Below are positions 1 through 5,045 of a DNA stretch of 5,045 nucleotides, one piece after another. Every line of letters starts with the position of its first letter. The first letter of the stretch is position 1. The notes beneath the pieces were generated by a model that saw only the letters and a program-made list of their open reading frames with translations, ran no database searches and was not told the origin of the DNA. Both the position numbers and the translations under genes were made by a program. Origin of the DNA: Phyllobacteriaceae bacterium UBA1059 (lineage in GTDB: Bacteria > Pseudomonadota > Alphaproteobacteria > Rhizobiales > Rhizobiaceae); assembly GCA_002316345.1 (NCBI GenBank), contig DCDI01000175.1, positions 3,357 to 8,401 of the forward strand. Reading direction: 5' to 3'.

Positions 1-336
1 GGGCGCAGGCGGTTGCGCGGCGGCCGTTTCGACTTCGCGCTTGGCGGGCTTGTCGGTCGGAGGCGTCGAAAGGTCGGCATCGTTGTCGCCGACATTCTGC
101 GCTTCGGCCATCGTTTCAGGCCGCGTGGTGGGAACAGGCGCCGGCTTTTCGGAAACCGGTGCTTCCTTGTCGCCCTTCACGCTTTCGGCAAATTCGGCCA
201 TCGGCACGATATCGACCGGAAAAGACTCCTGCGAACCGGCGTCAAGCGGCGCAGGCGCCGACAGCGTCAGCAGGCCAATGCCAAGCGCTGCCGCATGCAG
301 AACTACCGATGTGGTGAGCCCCGCCTTCATGTCCAT
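1..336 (-). CDS. tolA: TolA, N-terminal part (runs off the left edge)
   Basis: TolA is the inner-membrane-anchored shaft of Tol-Pal: it is energised by TolQ-TolR and reaches across the periplasm toward TolB/Pal and the outer membrane. My translation of the minus strand gives 112 open codons up to the window edge, so the C-terminal domain is not visible. Residues 7-28 form a single membrane anchor containing an S-x3-H pattern (S10, H14), which is typical of the TolA/TonB anchor. After about residue 36 the chain is rich in Pro, Glu, Lys and Ala, as expected for the periplasmic linker. The ATG lies one base after the tolR stop, so the genes are tightly coupled. A second ATG at 330 (protein starting MKAGL) is equally plausible and resembles the usual rhizobial start; neither has a strong Shine-Dalgarno. 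The short anchor and acidic/proline linker, rather than a long Lys/Ala helix, fit the alphaproteobacterial form. Confidence 0.9.
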   Translation of the reverse strand, partial: MDMKAGLTTSVVLHAAALGIGLLTLSAPAPLDAGSQESFPVDIVPMAEFAESVKGDKEAPVSEKPAPVPTTRPETMAEAQNVGDNDADLSTPPTDKPAKREVETAAAQPPAP

Positions 337-337
337 C

Positions 338-787
338 TCAGTTCGTCTGGTCCGGCAGCGTCACGAGGCCGAGATTGCGATAGCCGGCTGCGTTGATACG
401 CGCCATCACCTGCATCACCATGCCGTAATCCGCCGACTTGTCGCCGCGCACGAAGATGCGTTCTTCATAGCCGGTCTGCGCGATCGCCTGAAGCTTGGCC
501 ACGATCTCTTCCGCCGGAATCTCGGTTTCCTGCAGATAAACCTGGCCGGCCTGGTTCACGGTCACCGTGATCGGCTGCGTATCGGCATTCAGCGCCTTGG
601 CCTGCGTTTCCGGCATGTCGATCGGCACGCCGACAGTCAGCATGGGTGCTGCAACCATGAAGATGATGAGGAGCACGAGCATCACGTCCACCATCGGCGT
701 GACGTTGATCTCGGACATCACGCCATGCTTGCGGCCACGGCGGCGACGACCGCCCTTACCTGCACCCTGGCTGACTGACATACCCAT
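338..787 (-). CDS. tolR: TolR, Tol-Pal proton-channel subunit (ExbD/TolR family)
   Basis: TolR pairs with TolQ in the inner membrane to turn proton flow into TolA movement during envelope constriction. The 149-residue length is normal for ExbD/TolR. A very basic cytoplasmic head (residues 11-21, run RRRRGRK) precedes the family signature EINVTPMVDVML at 26-37. Within it D34 corresponds to the essential membrane aspartate (D23 in E. coli TolR). One transmembrane helix covers about 32-53. The periplasmic domain includes the conserved stretch FVRGDKSADYG at 112-122 and ends at the family's usual place. The start at 787 is favoured over the in-frame ATG at 781 because AAGGAG lies 10 bases upstream of it. 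The gene follows tolQ by 32 bases and its stop is one base from tolA, so the three are surely co-transcribed. Confidence 0.97.
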   Translation of the reverse strand: MGMSVSQGAGKGGRRRRGRKHGVMSEINVTPMVDVMLVLLIIFMVAAPMLTVGVPIDMPETQAKALNADTQPITVTVNQAGQVYLQETEIPAEEIVAKLQAIAQTGYEERIFVRGDKSADYGMVMQVMARINAAGYRNLGLVTLPDQTN

Positions 788-797
788 CTGAGGATCA

Positions 798-803
798 CTC
801 CTT
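798..803 (-). promoter_or_regulatory. Strong ribosome binding site of tolR
   Basis: Minus-strand AAGGAG, separated by 10 bases from the ATG at 787 and by 16 from the in-frame ATG at 781. The spacing decides for the upstream start of tolR. It lies in the 32-base gap after the tolQ stop, so tolR has its own initiation rather than depending only on coupling. Confidence 0.75.
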
Positions 804-819
804 GCGCTGCGCTTGGGCC

Positions 820-1536
820 TTAGGCCGCTGCACGCTGCACGACCTTTTCATCGATTTGGCGCGAAAGGAGGGCAGAGAACTCGTCCGAAAAGCCTTCCAT
901 GCGGCTGGAAAGCTTGGCGGCATCGGTGGAGAGCTTGTTGTAGGCGATAACCGCCGGAATAGCGGCAACGAGGCCGATCGCGGTTGCCAGCAGCGCTTCG
1001 GCAATACCCGGCGCCACAACTGCGAGGTTGGTGGAGCTCGATCCGGCAATGGCCTGGAACGAGGTCATGATGCCCACAACCGTACCGAACAGGCCAACGA
1101 ACGGGGCGGCCGAGCCCACGGTGGCGAGGAAGCTCAAGCGGCCCTCAAGGCGCTCCATTTCGCGGGTCAGGGCAAGGTCCATCGCCTTGTCGATGCGGTT
1201 CTGCAGGCCGATCGGCGAACGGGCGCCCTTCTCAAAGCTCTTCTTCCATTCGCGCATGGCGGCCACGAAGATCGCGCCCATGCCCATCGTGTTCTTGTCC
1301 GAAAGGCTGCGATAAAGCTCTTCCAGCGACTGGCCCGACCAGAAGGTCTGTTCGAAGCGGTTCAACGCCGCGCGCATGCGGTTGAACGAGATGACCTTGT
1401 CCACCACGATGGCCCAGGTCCAGACCGAGGCCACCAACAAACCGATCATCACGAATTTGACGATCCAGCCGGCCTGCCAGAACAGACCCCAGATCGACAT
1501 ATCATGGGCTGTCGCAGCCAATGGCAACGTTTCCAT
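820..1536 (-). CDS. tolQ: TolQ, Tol-Pal proton-channel subunit (MotA/TolQ/ExbB family)
   Basis: TolQ is the three-helix inner-membrane stator that, with TolR, forms the proton channel energising TolA. The protein as called is 238 residues, close to the family norm. The first membrane helix is about residues 22-45. A cytoplasmic loop (about 46-132) follows. The second helix (about 133-157) contains VGLFGTVVGIM, with T152 matching the channel threonine T145 of E. coli. The third helix (about 170-199) has APGIAEALLATAIGL, with T185 matching E. coli T178. The frame is open further upstream to a TTG at 1605 (23 extra residues), but the ATG at 1536 has AAGGA nine bases upstream and gives the usual short family N-terminus before the first helix, so it is chosen. 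It heads the tolQRA run; the 203-base gap from ybgC leaves room for a separate promoter. Confidence 0.97.
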   Translation of the reverse strand: METLPLAATAHDMSIWGLFWQAGWIVKFVMIGLLVASVWTWAIVVDKVISFNRMRAALNRFEQTFWSGQSLEELYRSLSDKNTMGMGAIFVAAMREWKKSFEKGARSPIGLQNRIDKAMDLALTREMERLEGRLSFLATVGSAAPFVGLFGTVVGIMTSFQAIAGSSSTNLAVVAPGIAEALLATAIGLVAAIPAVIAYNKLSTDAAKLSSRMEGFSDEFSALLSRQIDEKVVQRAAA

Positions 1537-1545
1537 CTCAACAGA

Positions 1546-1550
1546 TCCTT
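1546..1550 (-). promoter_or_regulatory. Ribosome binding site deciding the tolQ start
   Basis: Minus-strand AAGGA lies nine bases upstream of the ATG at 1536. It supports that start against the in-frame TTG at 1605, which would add an N-terminal extension not expected for TolQ. Confidence 0.65.
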
Positions 1551-1604
1551 GATCGAAACGGGTTGTGAAACACCCTCGCGCTGCGCCTGACTTGTCCGCC
1601 GACA

Positions 1605-1639
1605 AAGCCGAACCTGCATTTTCACGCTTGTTTCGGCTT
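1605..1639. repeat. 8-base perfect inverted repeat in the tolQ leader
   Basis: The arms AAGCCGAA (1605-1612) and TTCGGCTT (1632-1639) are perfect reverse complements, separated by 19 bases. On the minus-strand transcript this would lie about 70-100 bases before the tolQ start. The lack of a T-run after either arm argues against a Rho-independent terminator. It may be a protein binding site or a leader stem-loop. An eight-base match at this distance can also arise by chance. Confidence 0.4.
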
Positions 1640-1739
1640 CTCTCGGCAAATCTTGGTCAAACGAAGGCGCGTCGAAATCCTCTAATCATCCAGCTTTCGT
1701 TGATGAAGCAGTAAGGTTAAGGATCGGTAACGATGAAAC

Positions 1740-2231
1740 TCAGGCGGGCTCGTCCGGCTGAAAAGCGTCGATCCATTCCCTCGGAAATCGCCGTGGTCGG
1801 CCATCTGGCCCGAGCACCGCAGCCTGCACCTTGGCCTGCACCAGCACTGTGGCGCCGCGCTTGATGACCTGCGCCATGGTGATGCGCGCGCCCGAAATCG
1901 CCTGCGTGCGGGTTTCGATCGTCAGCACATCGTCGATCCGCGCCGGCGAGCGCCAGTCAATCTCCATGCGCGTTACCACCCAGATCAGCGCCTCGCCGTG
2001 CTGACCTGCGGCGAGTTCCTTGTGATGCACGCCGGCTAGCCGCAGATAATCGGACCGCCCGCGCTCAAAGAATTCAAGGTAGCGGCCATGGTAAACCACG
2101 CCGGAAAAATCCGTGTCCGCGAAGTAAACGCGCGCTTCCAGGCTATGCCCGCCGGGAAACAGCGTGCCCGCCAGCCCGACGCTCGGGTTCACTTGGGCGG
2201 CGGCGGCGTCGAATTCACCATGATCGGTCAT
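1740..2231 (-). CDS. ybgC: YbgC, Tol-Pal-associated acyl-CoA thioesterase (hot-dog fold)
   Basis: YbgC is a small cytoplasmic thioesterase of the 4-hydroxybenzoyl-CoA thioesterase family, commonly encoded next to tolQ and active in vitro on acyl-CoA esters; its role in Tol-Pal function is unresolved. The protein has 163 residues. After a non-conserved head of about 30 residues comes the hallmark YFADTDFSGVVYHGRYLEFF at 36-55, with D41 as the expected catalytic aspartate and the GVVYH loop following. The later section WVVTRMEIDWRSPARIDDVL fits the family's central strand and turn. The ATG at 2231 has only a weak purine stretch (AGAGAAAAG) upstream. The N-terminal head is somewhat longer than in enterobacterial YbgC, so a later start cannot be excluded, although no other in-frame ATG precedes the motif. 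It is divergent from the glycosidase gene, with just 30 bases between the two starts. Confidence 0.95.
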   Translation of the reverse strand: MTDHGEFDAAAAQVNPSVGLAGTLFPGGHSLEARVYFADTDFSGVVYHGRYLEFFERGRSDYLRLAGVHHKELAAGQHGEALIWVVTRMEIDWRSPARIDDVLTIETRTQAISGARITMAQVIKRGATVLVQAKVQAAVLGPDGRPRRFPREWIDAFQPDEPA

Positions 2232-2261
2232 GCGGTCTTTTCTCTGTGATCTCGAGCTGAC
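2232..2261. promoter_or_regulatory. 30-base divergent gap between ybgC and the GH5 gene
   Basis: The two start codons point away from each other with only 30 bases between them. That is too little for two separate promoters with leaders, so at least one promoter should lie inside the opposite gene's 5' end. No clear -35/-10 pair is seen on either strand in or next to the gap. Confidence 0.4.
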
Positions 2262-3515
2262 ATGACTTGCCGCATGGCACCATCATTTGTCTGGATCAAG
2301 ACTTGCCTCCTCGCCGCCGGCCTTCTGCTGGCCGCGATCGCTCCCTCGCCGGCGGGCAGCTTTATGATGAAGCGCGGCATCAATCTCGACCAATGGGTCA
2401 CCTGGCCCACCGAAGATCGCTGGCATGATGAAACGGCACTCCTTCCTTTCCCCGAATGGAAGCGCTTCGTTGGTCCAGACAAACTCGCACAGCTGAAAGC
2501 AGACGGTTTCGACTTCGTGCGCATGCCGATCGATCCCGCACCGTTTCTGTCGGCGAAGGCCGAAGCCCTGCATGACCGCCTGTTCGCGGAAGTGCTTGAT
2601 GCCGTGCGCATGGTCAACGCAGCCGGGCTGAAGGTCATCGTCGATCTGCACCTGATCGAGCGTGACGACAATCCGGCCCACGGCATGTCCGGCGTGCTCG
2701 GCTCAACTGAGACCTTCGACCGCTACATCGAGCTTACCCGCCGCATGGGCCGCACGCTTGCAAACGAGGACCCGTCAAGTGTTGCGCTCGAACTGATGAA
2801 CGAGCCCGGCACGGTGTGCGACGAGAACGGCAACGCCGACTGGCGCGACCGATTGCCAAAACTCTACGCCGCCGCCCGCTCGTCCGCCACCAAGCTCACC
2901 CTCGTTCTCACCGGCGGCTGTGCCGGGAATGCGGATGGCCTCGTCGCTATGGAAGCCAAGAACATTCCCGACGAGAACGTTATCTGGACCTTCCATTCCT
3001 ACCAGCCCTTCCTCCTCACCCATCAGGGCGCGATGTGGGCCGGCGACTTCATCCGCTATGTCACCGGCCTCCCCTACCCGCTCGACGCGTCCACGGCAGA
3101 AACGCGCGACACCATCCGCAAGCGCATCGAAAACGAAGCCCCTCTTCATCGCCGCGCGGGCATGCTCGCTTATCTCGACGAGCAGCTGGCCGAACTGGAC
3201 ACGCCCGAAAAGCTCGACGCCGTGATCCAGCGCCCCTTCGACCAGGTGGCGGACTGGGCCAAACGCAATCGCGTGGCGCCCGATCGGATCCTGCTCGGCG
3301 AGTTCGGCATGATCCGACAGGAATACCAGAACCCCTTCATCATGCCCGCCGCCAGCCGCGCCACATATGCGAAAGACGTGATTGCGGCCGCGGAAAAGCA
3401 TGATTTCGCCTGGGCCATATGGGGTTATGGCGGCGCCTTCGGCATAGTGGAAAGCTTTGGTGGCGAGGCCGCCGAGCCTGATGTTCTTCAGGTCATTCGC
3501 ACTTTAGCAAAGTAA
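2262..3515 (+). CDS. Exported glycoside hydrolase family 5 (cellulase-like)
   Basis: This is a predicted retaining beta-glycosidase of family GH5 (clan A, TIM barrel), 417 residues. Residues 1-32 form a signal peptide: a basic start, then a hydrophobic core about 14-27 and a small-residue region SPAGS. No lipobox cysteine is present, so the product should be free in the periplasm or outside the cell. The barrel begins with the GH5 opening RGINLDQWV at 38-46. R87 lies in FDFVRMPID. VIVDLH ends at H130. The acid/base glutamate is E181 in ELMNEPG. FHSYQPF at 244-250 supplies the His/Tyr pair. The nucleophile is E347 in LLGEFGM. The aromatic W387 near the C-terminus (FAWAIWGYG) completes the pocket. 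The only two cysteines in the mature part, C186 and C220, could form a disulfide. Substrate cannot be read from sequence: cellulose, beta-1,3- or mixed-linked glucan are all possible. ATG 2262 is used; ATG 2274 would also keep the signal peptide. The Shine-Dalgarno is weak (GAG at 2254-2256). Confidence 0.92.
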   Translation: MTCRMAPSFVWIKTCLLAAGLLLAAIAPSPAGSFMMKRGINLDQWVTWPTEDRWHDETALLPFPEWKRFVGPDKLAQLKADGFDFVRMPIDPAPFLSAKAEALHDRLFAEVLDAVRMVNAAGLKVIVDLHLIERDDNPAHGMSGVLGSTETFDRYIELTRRMGRTLANEDPSSVALELMNEPGTVCDENGNADWRDRLPKLYAAARSSATKLTLVLTGGCAGNADGLVAMEAKNIPDENVIWTFHSYQPFLLTHQGAMWAGDFIRYVTGLPYPLDASTAETRDTIRKRIENEAPLHRRAGMLAYLDEQLAELDTPEKLDAVIQRPFDQVADWAKRNRVAPDRILLGEFGMIRQEYQNPFIMPAASRATYAKDVIAAAEKHDFAWAIWGYGGAFGIVESFGGEAAEPDVLQVIRTLAK

Positions 3516-3526
3516 AACCCCTTCAA

Positions 3527-3539
3527 ATCCGGTTCGGAT
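3527..3539. other. Small hairpin after the GH5 gene
   Basis: ATCCG, three bases GTT, then CGGAT form a perfect five-base stem 11 bases after the GH5 stop. No T-run follows, so a Rho-independent terminator is doubtful. The remaining part of the 74-base gap up to the next gene holds only its ribosome binding site. Confidence 0.25.
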
Positions 3540-3580
3540 CATCATAGGAATTCAGCAACGTCGCCACACGCGGACCGACG

Positions 3581-3584
3581 GGAG
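3581..3584 (+). promoter_or_regulatory. Ribosome binding site of the first paralogue
   Basis: GGAG, within the purine-rich run GGAGAGGGA, ends five bases before the ATG at 3590. It is a much better site than the one of the GH5 gene upstream, which supports the 177-residue start. Confidence 0.6.
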
Positions 3585-3589
3585 AGGGA

Positions 3590-4123
3590 ATGCATATTCT
3601 AGTCGGCCTTGTCGGCCTGTTACTTGCCGTTGGTTACTGGTGGTATCGGATCCAGCACGCGCGCAAAGCCGGCAAGGAGATGACGACGGCGCTTTCCACC
3701 ACGGCCAAGCGTTTGCGCGCTGATCATCAAGCCCATCTCGGCTCCGTCGCCCCCATGCTGCAGGTCGATGACACCGTCACGATCGCCGCCACGCTGATCC
3801 TTTCCATCGTCTGCGAAGGCAAGGACGTGCCGCAACGCGTCGAGTACCGGCTTGAAGAAGCGCTCTCCGAGGTTGCCGGTCCTGACCAGATCGAAACCGG
3901 CATGCGCGAGGCCAAGCGGCTTCAGCGCAAGACCACGCGCGTCATGGACGTGATCCAGATCCTCGGCGCAACTTTGAGCGAACGCCTCACGGTCGCCGAG
4001 CGGCTGCGCTTTGTCGACATGGTGCAGAACGTCTTTTCCGCCAGCCCGCATCGGCCGGCCCACACCGCCAACCGGATCGTCGCGTTGCGCGAAGCACTCG
4101 GCCTCACAGAAGCCCAGCCCTGA
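3590..4123 (+). CDS. Membrane-anchored helical protein, paralogue 1 (function unknown)
   Basis: I do not recognise a named family. The protein has 177 residues: a hydrophobic helix at about 2-18, then WWYRIQ at 17-22 and a basic segment (HARKAGK). By the positive-inside rule the N-terminus is outside and the rest is cytoplasmic. Residues 57-175 read as a bundle of amphipathic helices, with VDD at 59-61 followed by TVTIAATLILSIVCEGKDV, and ERLRFVDMVQNVF near 137-149. The layout of helices (a hydrophobic helix, an acidic turn, a Glu-rich helix) loosely recalls TerB-like domains, but the classical TerB metal-site residues are not clear, so this is only a guess. It is related along its whole length to the next gene, 43 bases downstream, and shares the strand of the GH5 gene 74 bases upstream, so all three may be one operon. 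No catalytic motif is visible. Confidence 0.85.
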   Translation: MHILVGLVGLLLAVGYWWYRIQHARKAGKEMTTALSTTAKRLRADHQAHLGSVAPMLQVDDTVTIAATLILSIVCEGKDVPQRVEYRLEEALSEVAGPDQIETGMREAKRLQRKTTRVMDVIQILGATLSERLTVAERLRFVDMVQNVFSASPHRPAHTANRIVALREALGLTEAQP

Positions 4124-4154
4124 GGCGCCATTCCCCACCACCAACAGCTTACCG

Positions 4155-4160
4155 CAGAGG
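4155..4160 (+). promoter_or_regulatory. Ribosome binding site deciding the start of paralogue 2
   Basis: CAGAGG lies six bases before the ATG at 4167. Together with the MHIL start shared with paralogue 1, it shows that the in-frame ATG at 4011, inside the preceding gene, is not the start. Confidence 0.6.
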
Positions 4161-4166
4161 ACTTCG

Positions 4167-4697
4167 ATGCATATTCTGATCGCGATCGTTGGTATCGTCG
4201 CCGCAGCCGCGTTCTGGTGGTACCGCATTCAATATATGGGCAAGGCCGCCGGCGAAGTGGCGGATGCGATCGGCCATGTGCGCGGCAATATCCGGCGCAA
4301 CGCCATGCGGAAGAAGTCCGCGATTTCTCCGGTCACGGCCATCGATGATCCGGTGGTCGCGGCCGCCACCGTCATCCTCGCCATCGCCGCCGAAGACGCC
4401 CTGATCTCCGATGAGCTGGAAGAACGGTTGCGCCTCGAAATCGCGACCATCGCCGGATCCGACCGCCAGGTCGACGAGGCCGTGGTTTACGCGAAGTGGG
4501 CCACCAACCAGGTCGCCGACGTGCCGATCGTGATCGACAAGGCCGCAGCGCTCCTCAAGGACAAGCTCAGCGAGCATGAAAAGGAACAGCTGATCGGCAT
4601 GGTCCAGAGCGTCACCCTGCGCGAGGATCGGCATCACATGTTCGATCGCCGCATCGAACTCCTGCGCCGCAAGCTCGGTTTGATCGTGCGCGACTGA
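4167..4697 (+). CDS. Membrane-anchored helical protein, paralogue 2 (function unknown)
   Basis: A 176-residue sister of the preceding gene; no named family recognised. The frame is open upstream to 4011, but that would overlap the previous gene and precede the conserved N-terminus; the ATG at 4167 gives MHIL, as in the sister, and has a ribosome site. The architecture is the same: one helix at 2-18, WWYRIQ at 17-22, then a cytoplasmic helical domain. By my count 16 of the first 30 residues are identical to the sister. The two align without gaps through about residue 100 (IDD at 59-61, IAG at 95-97) and again over RI-x2-L-R-x2-LGL at the C-terminus (about 162-172), with small shifts between. 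The segment AAEDALISDELEERL at 74-88 is the part most like a TerB acidic turn. The C-terminus is basic (RRIELLRRKLGL). The stop directly abuts the stop of convergent ruvB. Confidence 0.85.
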   Translation: MHILIAIVGIVAAAAFWWYRIQYMGKAAGEVADAIGHVRGNIRRNAMRKKSAISPVTAIDDPVVAAATVILAIAAEDALISDELEERLRLEIATIAGSDRQVDEAVVYAKWATNQVADVPIVIDKAAALLKDKLSEHEKEQLIGMVQSVTLREDRHHMFDRRIELLRRKLGLIVRD

Positions 4698-4703
4698 TCA
4701 GTC
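4692..4703. repeat. 12-base perfect palindrome spanning two convergent stop codons
   Basis: GACTGATCAGTC is its own reverse complement. It contains the TGA of paralogue 2 (4695-4697) and the TGA of ruvB (minus strand, 4700-4698), each preceded by a GAC aspartate codon. The palindrome has no loop and no T-run, so it is not an ordinary terminator hairpin. Confidence 0.7.
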
Positions 4704-5045
4704 TTCCTCCTGGAAGAGCGCGATCTGCTGTTGTGCAAGATCGCGCGGCGCTTCCAGCCCGAGATGCTTCCAGGCATTGGCCGTCAACACGCGCCCGCGC
4801 GGGGTGCGCTGGATGAAGCCCTGCTGGATCAGGAAGGGCTCGATGATGTCCTCGATCGCATCGCGCGGCTCGAACAGTCCCGCCGCGATCGTCTCGATCC
4901 CCACCGGCCCACCGCCGAAATTGTTGGCGATCATCGTAAGGTAACGCCGGTCAAGCTGGTCCAGGCCGAGCGAATCCACATCGAGCCGCGACAGGGCGGC
5001 GTCGGCAATCTGCCGCGTGACCTTCTCCGCCTTCGCGACATCCGT
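4698..5045 (-). CDS. ruvB: RuvB, C-terminal third (enters from the right edge)
   Basis: RuvB is the hexameric AAA+ ATPase that, with RuvA, drives branch migration of Holliday junctions. The frame is open to the window edge, giving the last 115 residues of a protein usually about 340-350 long; the Walker motifs lie outside. The visible part is the tail of the AAA+ lid region (DVAKAEKVTRQIADAAL) and then the winged-helix DNA-binding domain, with the highly conserved LGLDQLDRRYL, NNFGGGPVGIETIA, EPFLIQQGFIQRTPRGR and AWKHLGL. The acidic end EED is common among rhizobial homologues. An in-frame GTG at 4979 is internal and not a start. Its 3' end touches the convergent paralogue gene without any spacer, so the two transcripts probably overlap in antisense. 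Confidence 0.97.
   Translation of the reverse strand, partial: TDVAKAEKVTRQIADAALSRLDVDSLGLDQLDRRYLTMIANNFGGGPVGIETIAAGLFEPRDAIEDIIEPFLIQQGFIQRTPRGRVLTANAWKHLGLEAPRDLAQQQIALFQEED

Larger units (their letters stand above)
1537..1739 (-). other. 203-base leader region between ybgC and tolQ
   Basis: This is the longest gap in the tol cluster here. It is visibly richer in A and T than the flanking genes near 1640-1735, which would suit a promoter for tolQRA. I could not find a -35/-10 pair with good sequence and spacing, so no promoter is called. A TTGACC on the minus strand (in the stretch around 1655-1665) has no matching -10 box. The region contains the inverted repeat at 1605-1639. No terminator with a T-run is seen after ybgC, so readthrough from ybgC into tolQ remains possible. 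Confidence 0.4.

Noticed and set aside
41..778. Long open frame on the plus strand opposite tolA and tolR
   Set aside because: It lies wholly antisense to two recognised genes, and its His/Arg/Asp-rich translation looks like the usual by-product of GC-rich codon use.
802..1590. 262-codon open frame on the plus strand opposite tolQ
   Set aside because: Antisense to a well-supported TolQ gene; the translation has no recognisable motif and is very rich in Arg, His and Gly.
1537..1605. N-terminal extension of TolQ from a TTG at 1605
   Set aside because: The 23 added residues precede the usual family start, and a ribosome site is well spaced for the ATG at 1536.
1715..1731. Possible CtrA-type box (minus strand TTAC then TTAA) after ybgC
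   Set aside because: The half-sites are six bases apart rather than seven and the first is imperfect, so it does not meet the TTAA-N7-TTAA pattern.
2775..3401. 208-codon open frame on the minus strand inside the GH5 gene
   Set aside because: It is antisense to a gene with intact catalytic motifs on the plus strand, and the Gly/Val-rich translation shows no family signature.
3527..3539. Rho-independent terminator after the GH5 gene
   Set aside because: The stem is only five base pairs and no run of T follows, so it is listed only as a small hairpin.
4011..4166. 52-residue N-terminal extension of paralogue 2
   Set aside because: It overlaps the end of paralogue 1 in another frame, is Pro/Ser-rich without similarity to the sister protein, and bypasses the shared MHIL start and its ribosome site.

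Overview
The window reads as chromosome of a GC-rich alphaproteobacterium, most likely of the order Hyphomicrobiales (Rhizobiaceae or a close relative). The basis is the wording of the RuvB C-terminus, the short TolA anchor followed by a Pro/Ala/Glu-rich linker, and the ruvB / ybgC / tolQ-R-A neighbourhood. No mobile element, tRNA, rRNA, CRISPR array or integration scar was seen.

Left part (1-2231, all minus strand): the start of the Tol-Pal envelope cluster. Reading along the minus strand, ybgC (2231-1740) is followed after 203 bases by tolQ (1536-820), tolR (787-338) and tolA (336 to beyond the window edge). TolQ-TolR is the proton-driven inner-membrane motor. TolA is the shaft that reaches the outer-membrane side. 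YbgC is the small hot-dog-fold thioesterase that usually accompanies the cluster.

Middle part (2262-4697, all plus strand): three genes pointing away from ybgC. The first encodes an exported glycoside hydrolase family 5 (cellulase-like) protein with both catalytic glutamates. The next two are tandem paralogues of 177 and 176 residues, each with one N-terminal membrane segment ending in a shared WWYRIQ motif and an all-helical cytoplasmic domain. I cannot name their function; a TerB-like fold is only a guess.

Right part (4698-5045, minus strand): the last 115 residues of the Holliday-junction helicase RuvB, entering from outside. Its stop codon directly abuts the stop codon of the second paralogue with no base between them, and the two stops sit inside a perfect 12-base palindrome.

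How the genes fit together: Tol-Pal and YbgC form one envelope and cell-division module, and RuvB is an unrelated DNA-repair neighbour. The plus-strand trio lies between these conserved blocks and is the part with least known biology. The exported glucanase and the two membrane-anchored proteins may also serve the envelope, but that is inference from location only. I found no convincing case for an entirely new system; the paralogue pair is the best candidate for unexplored function.
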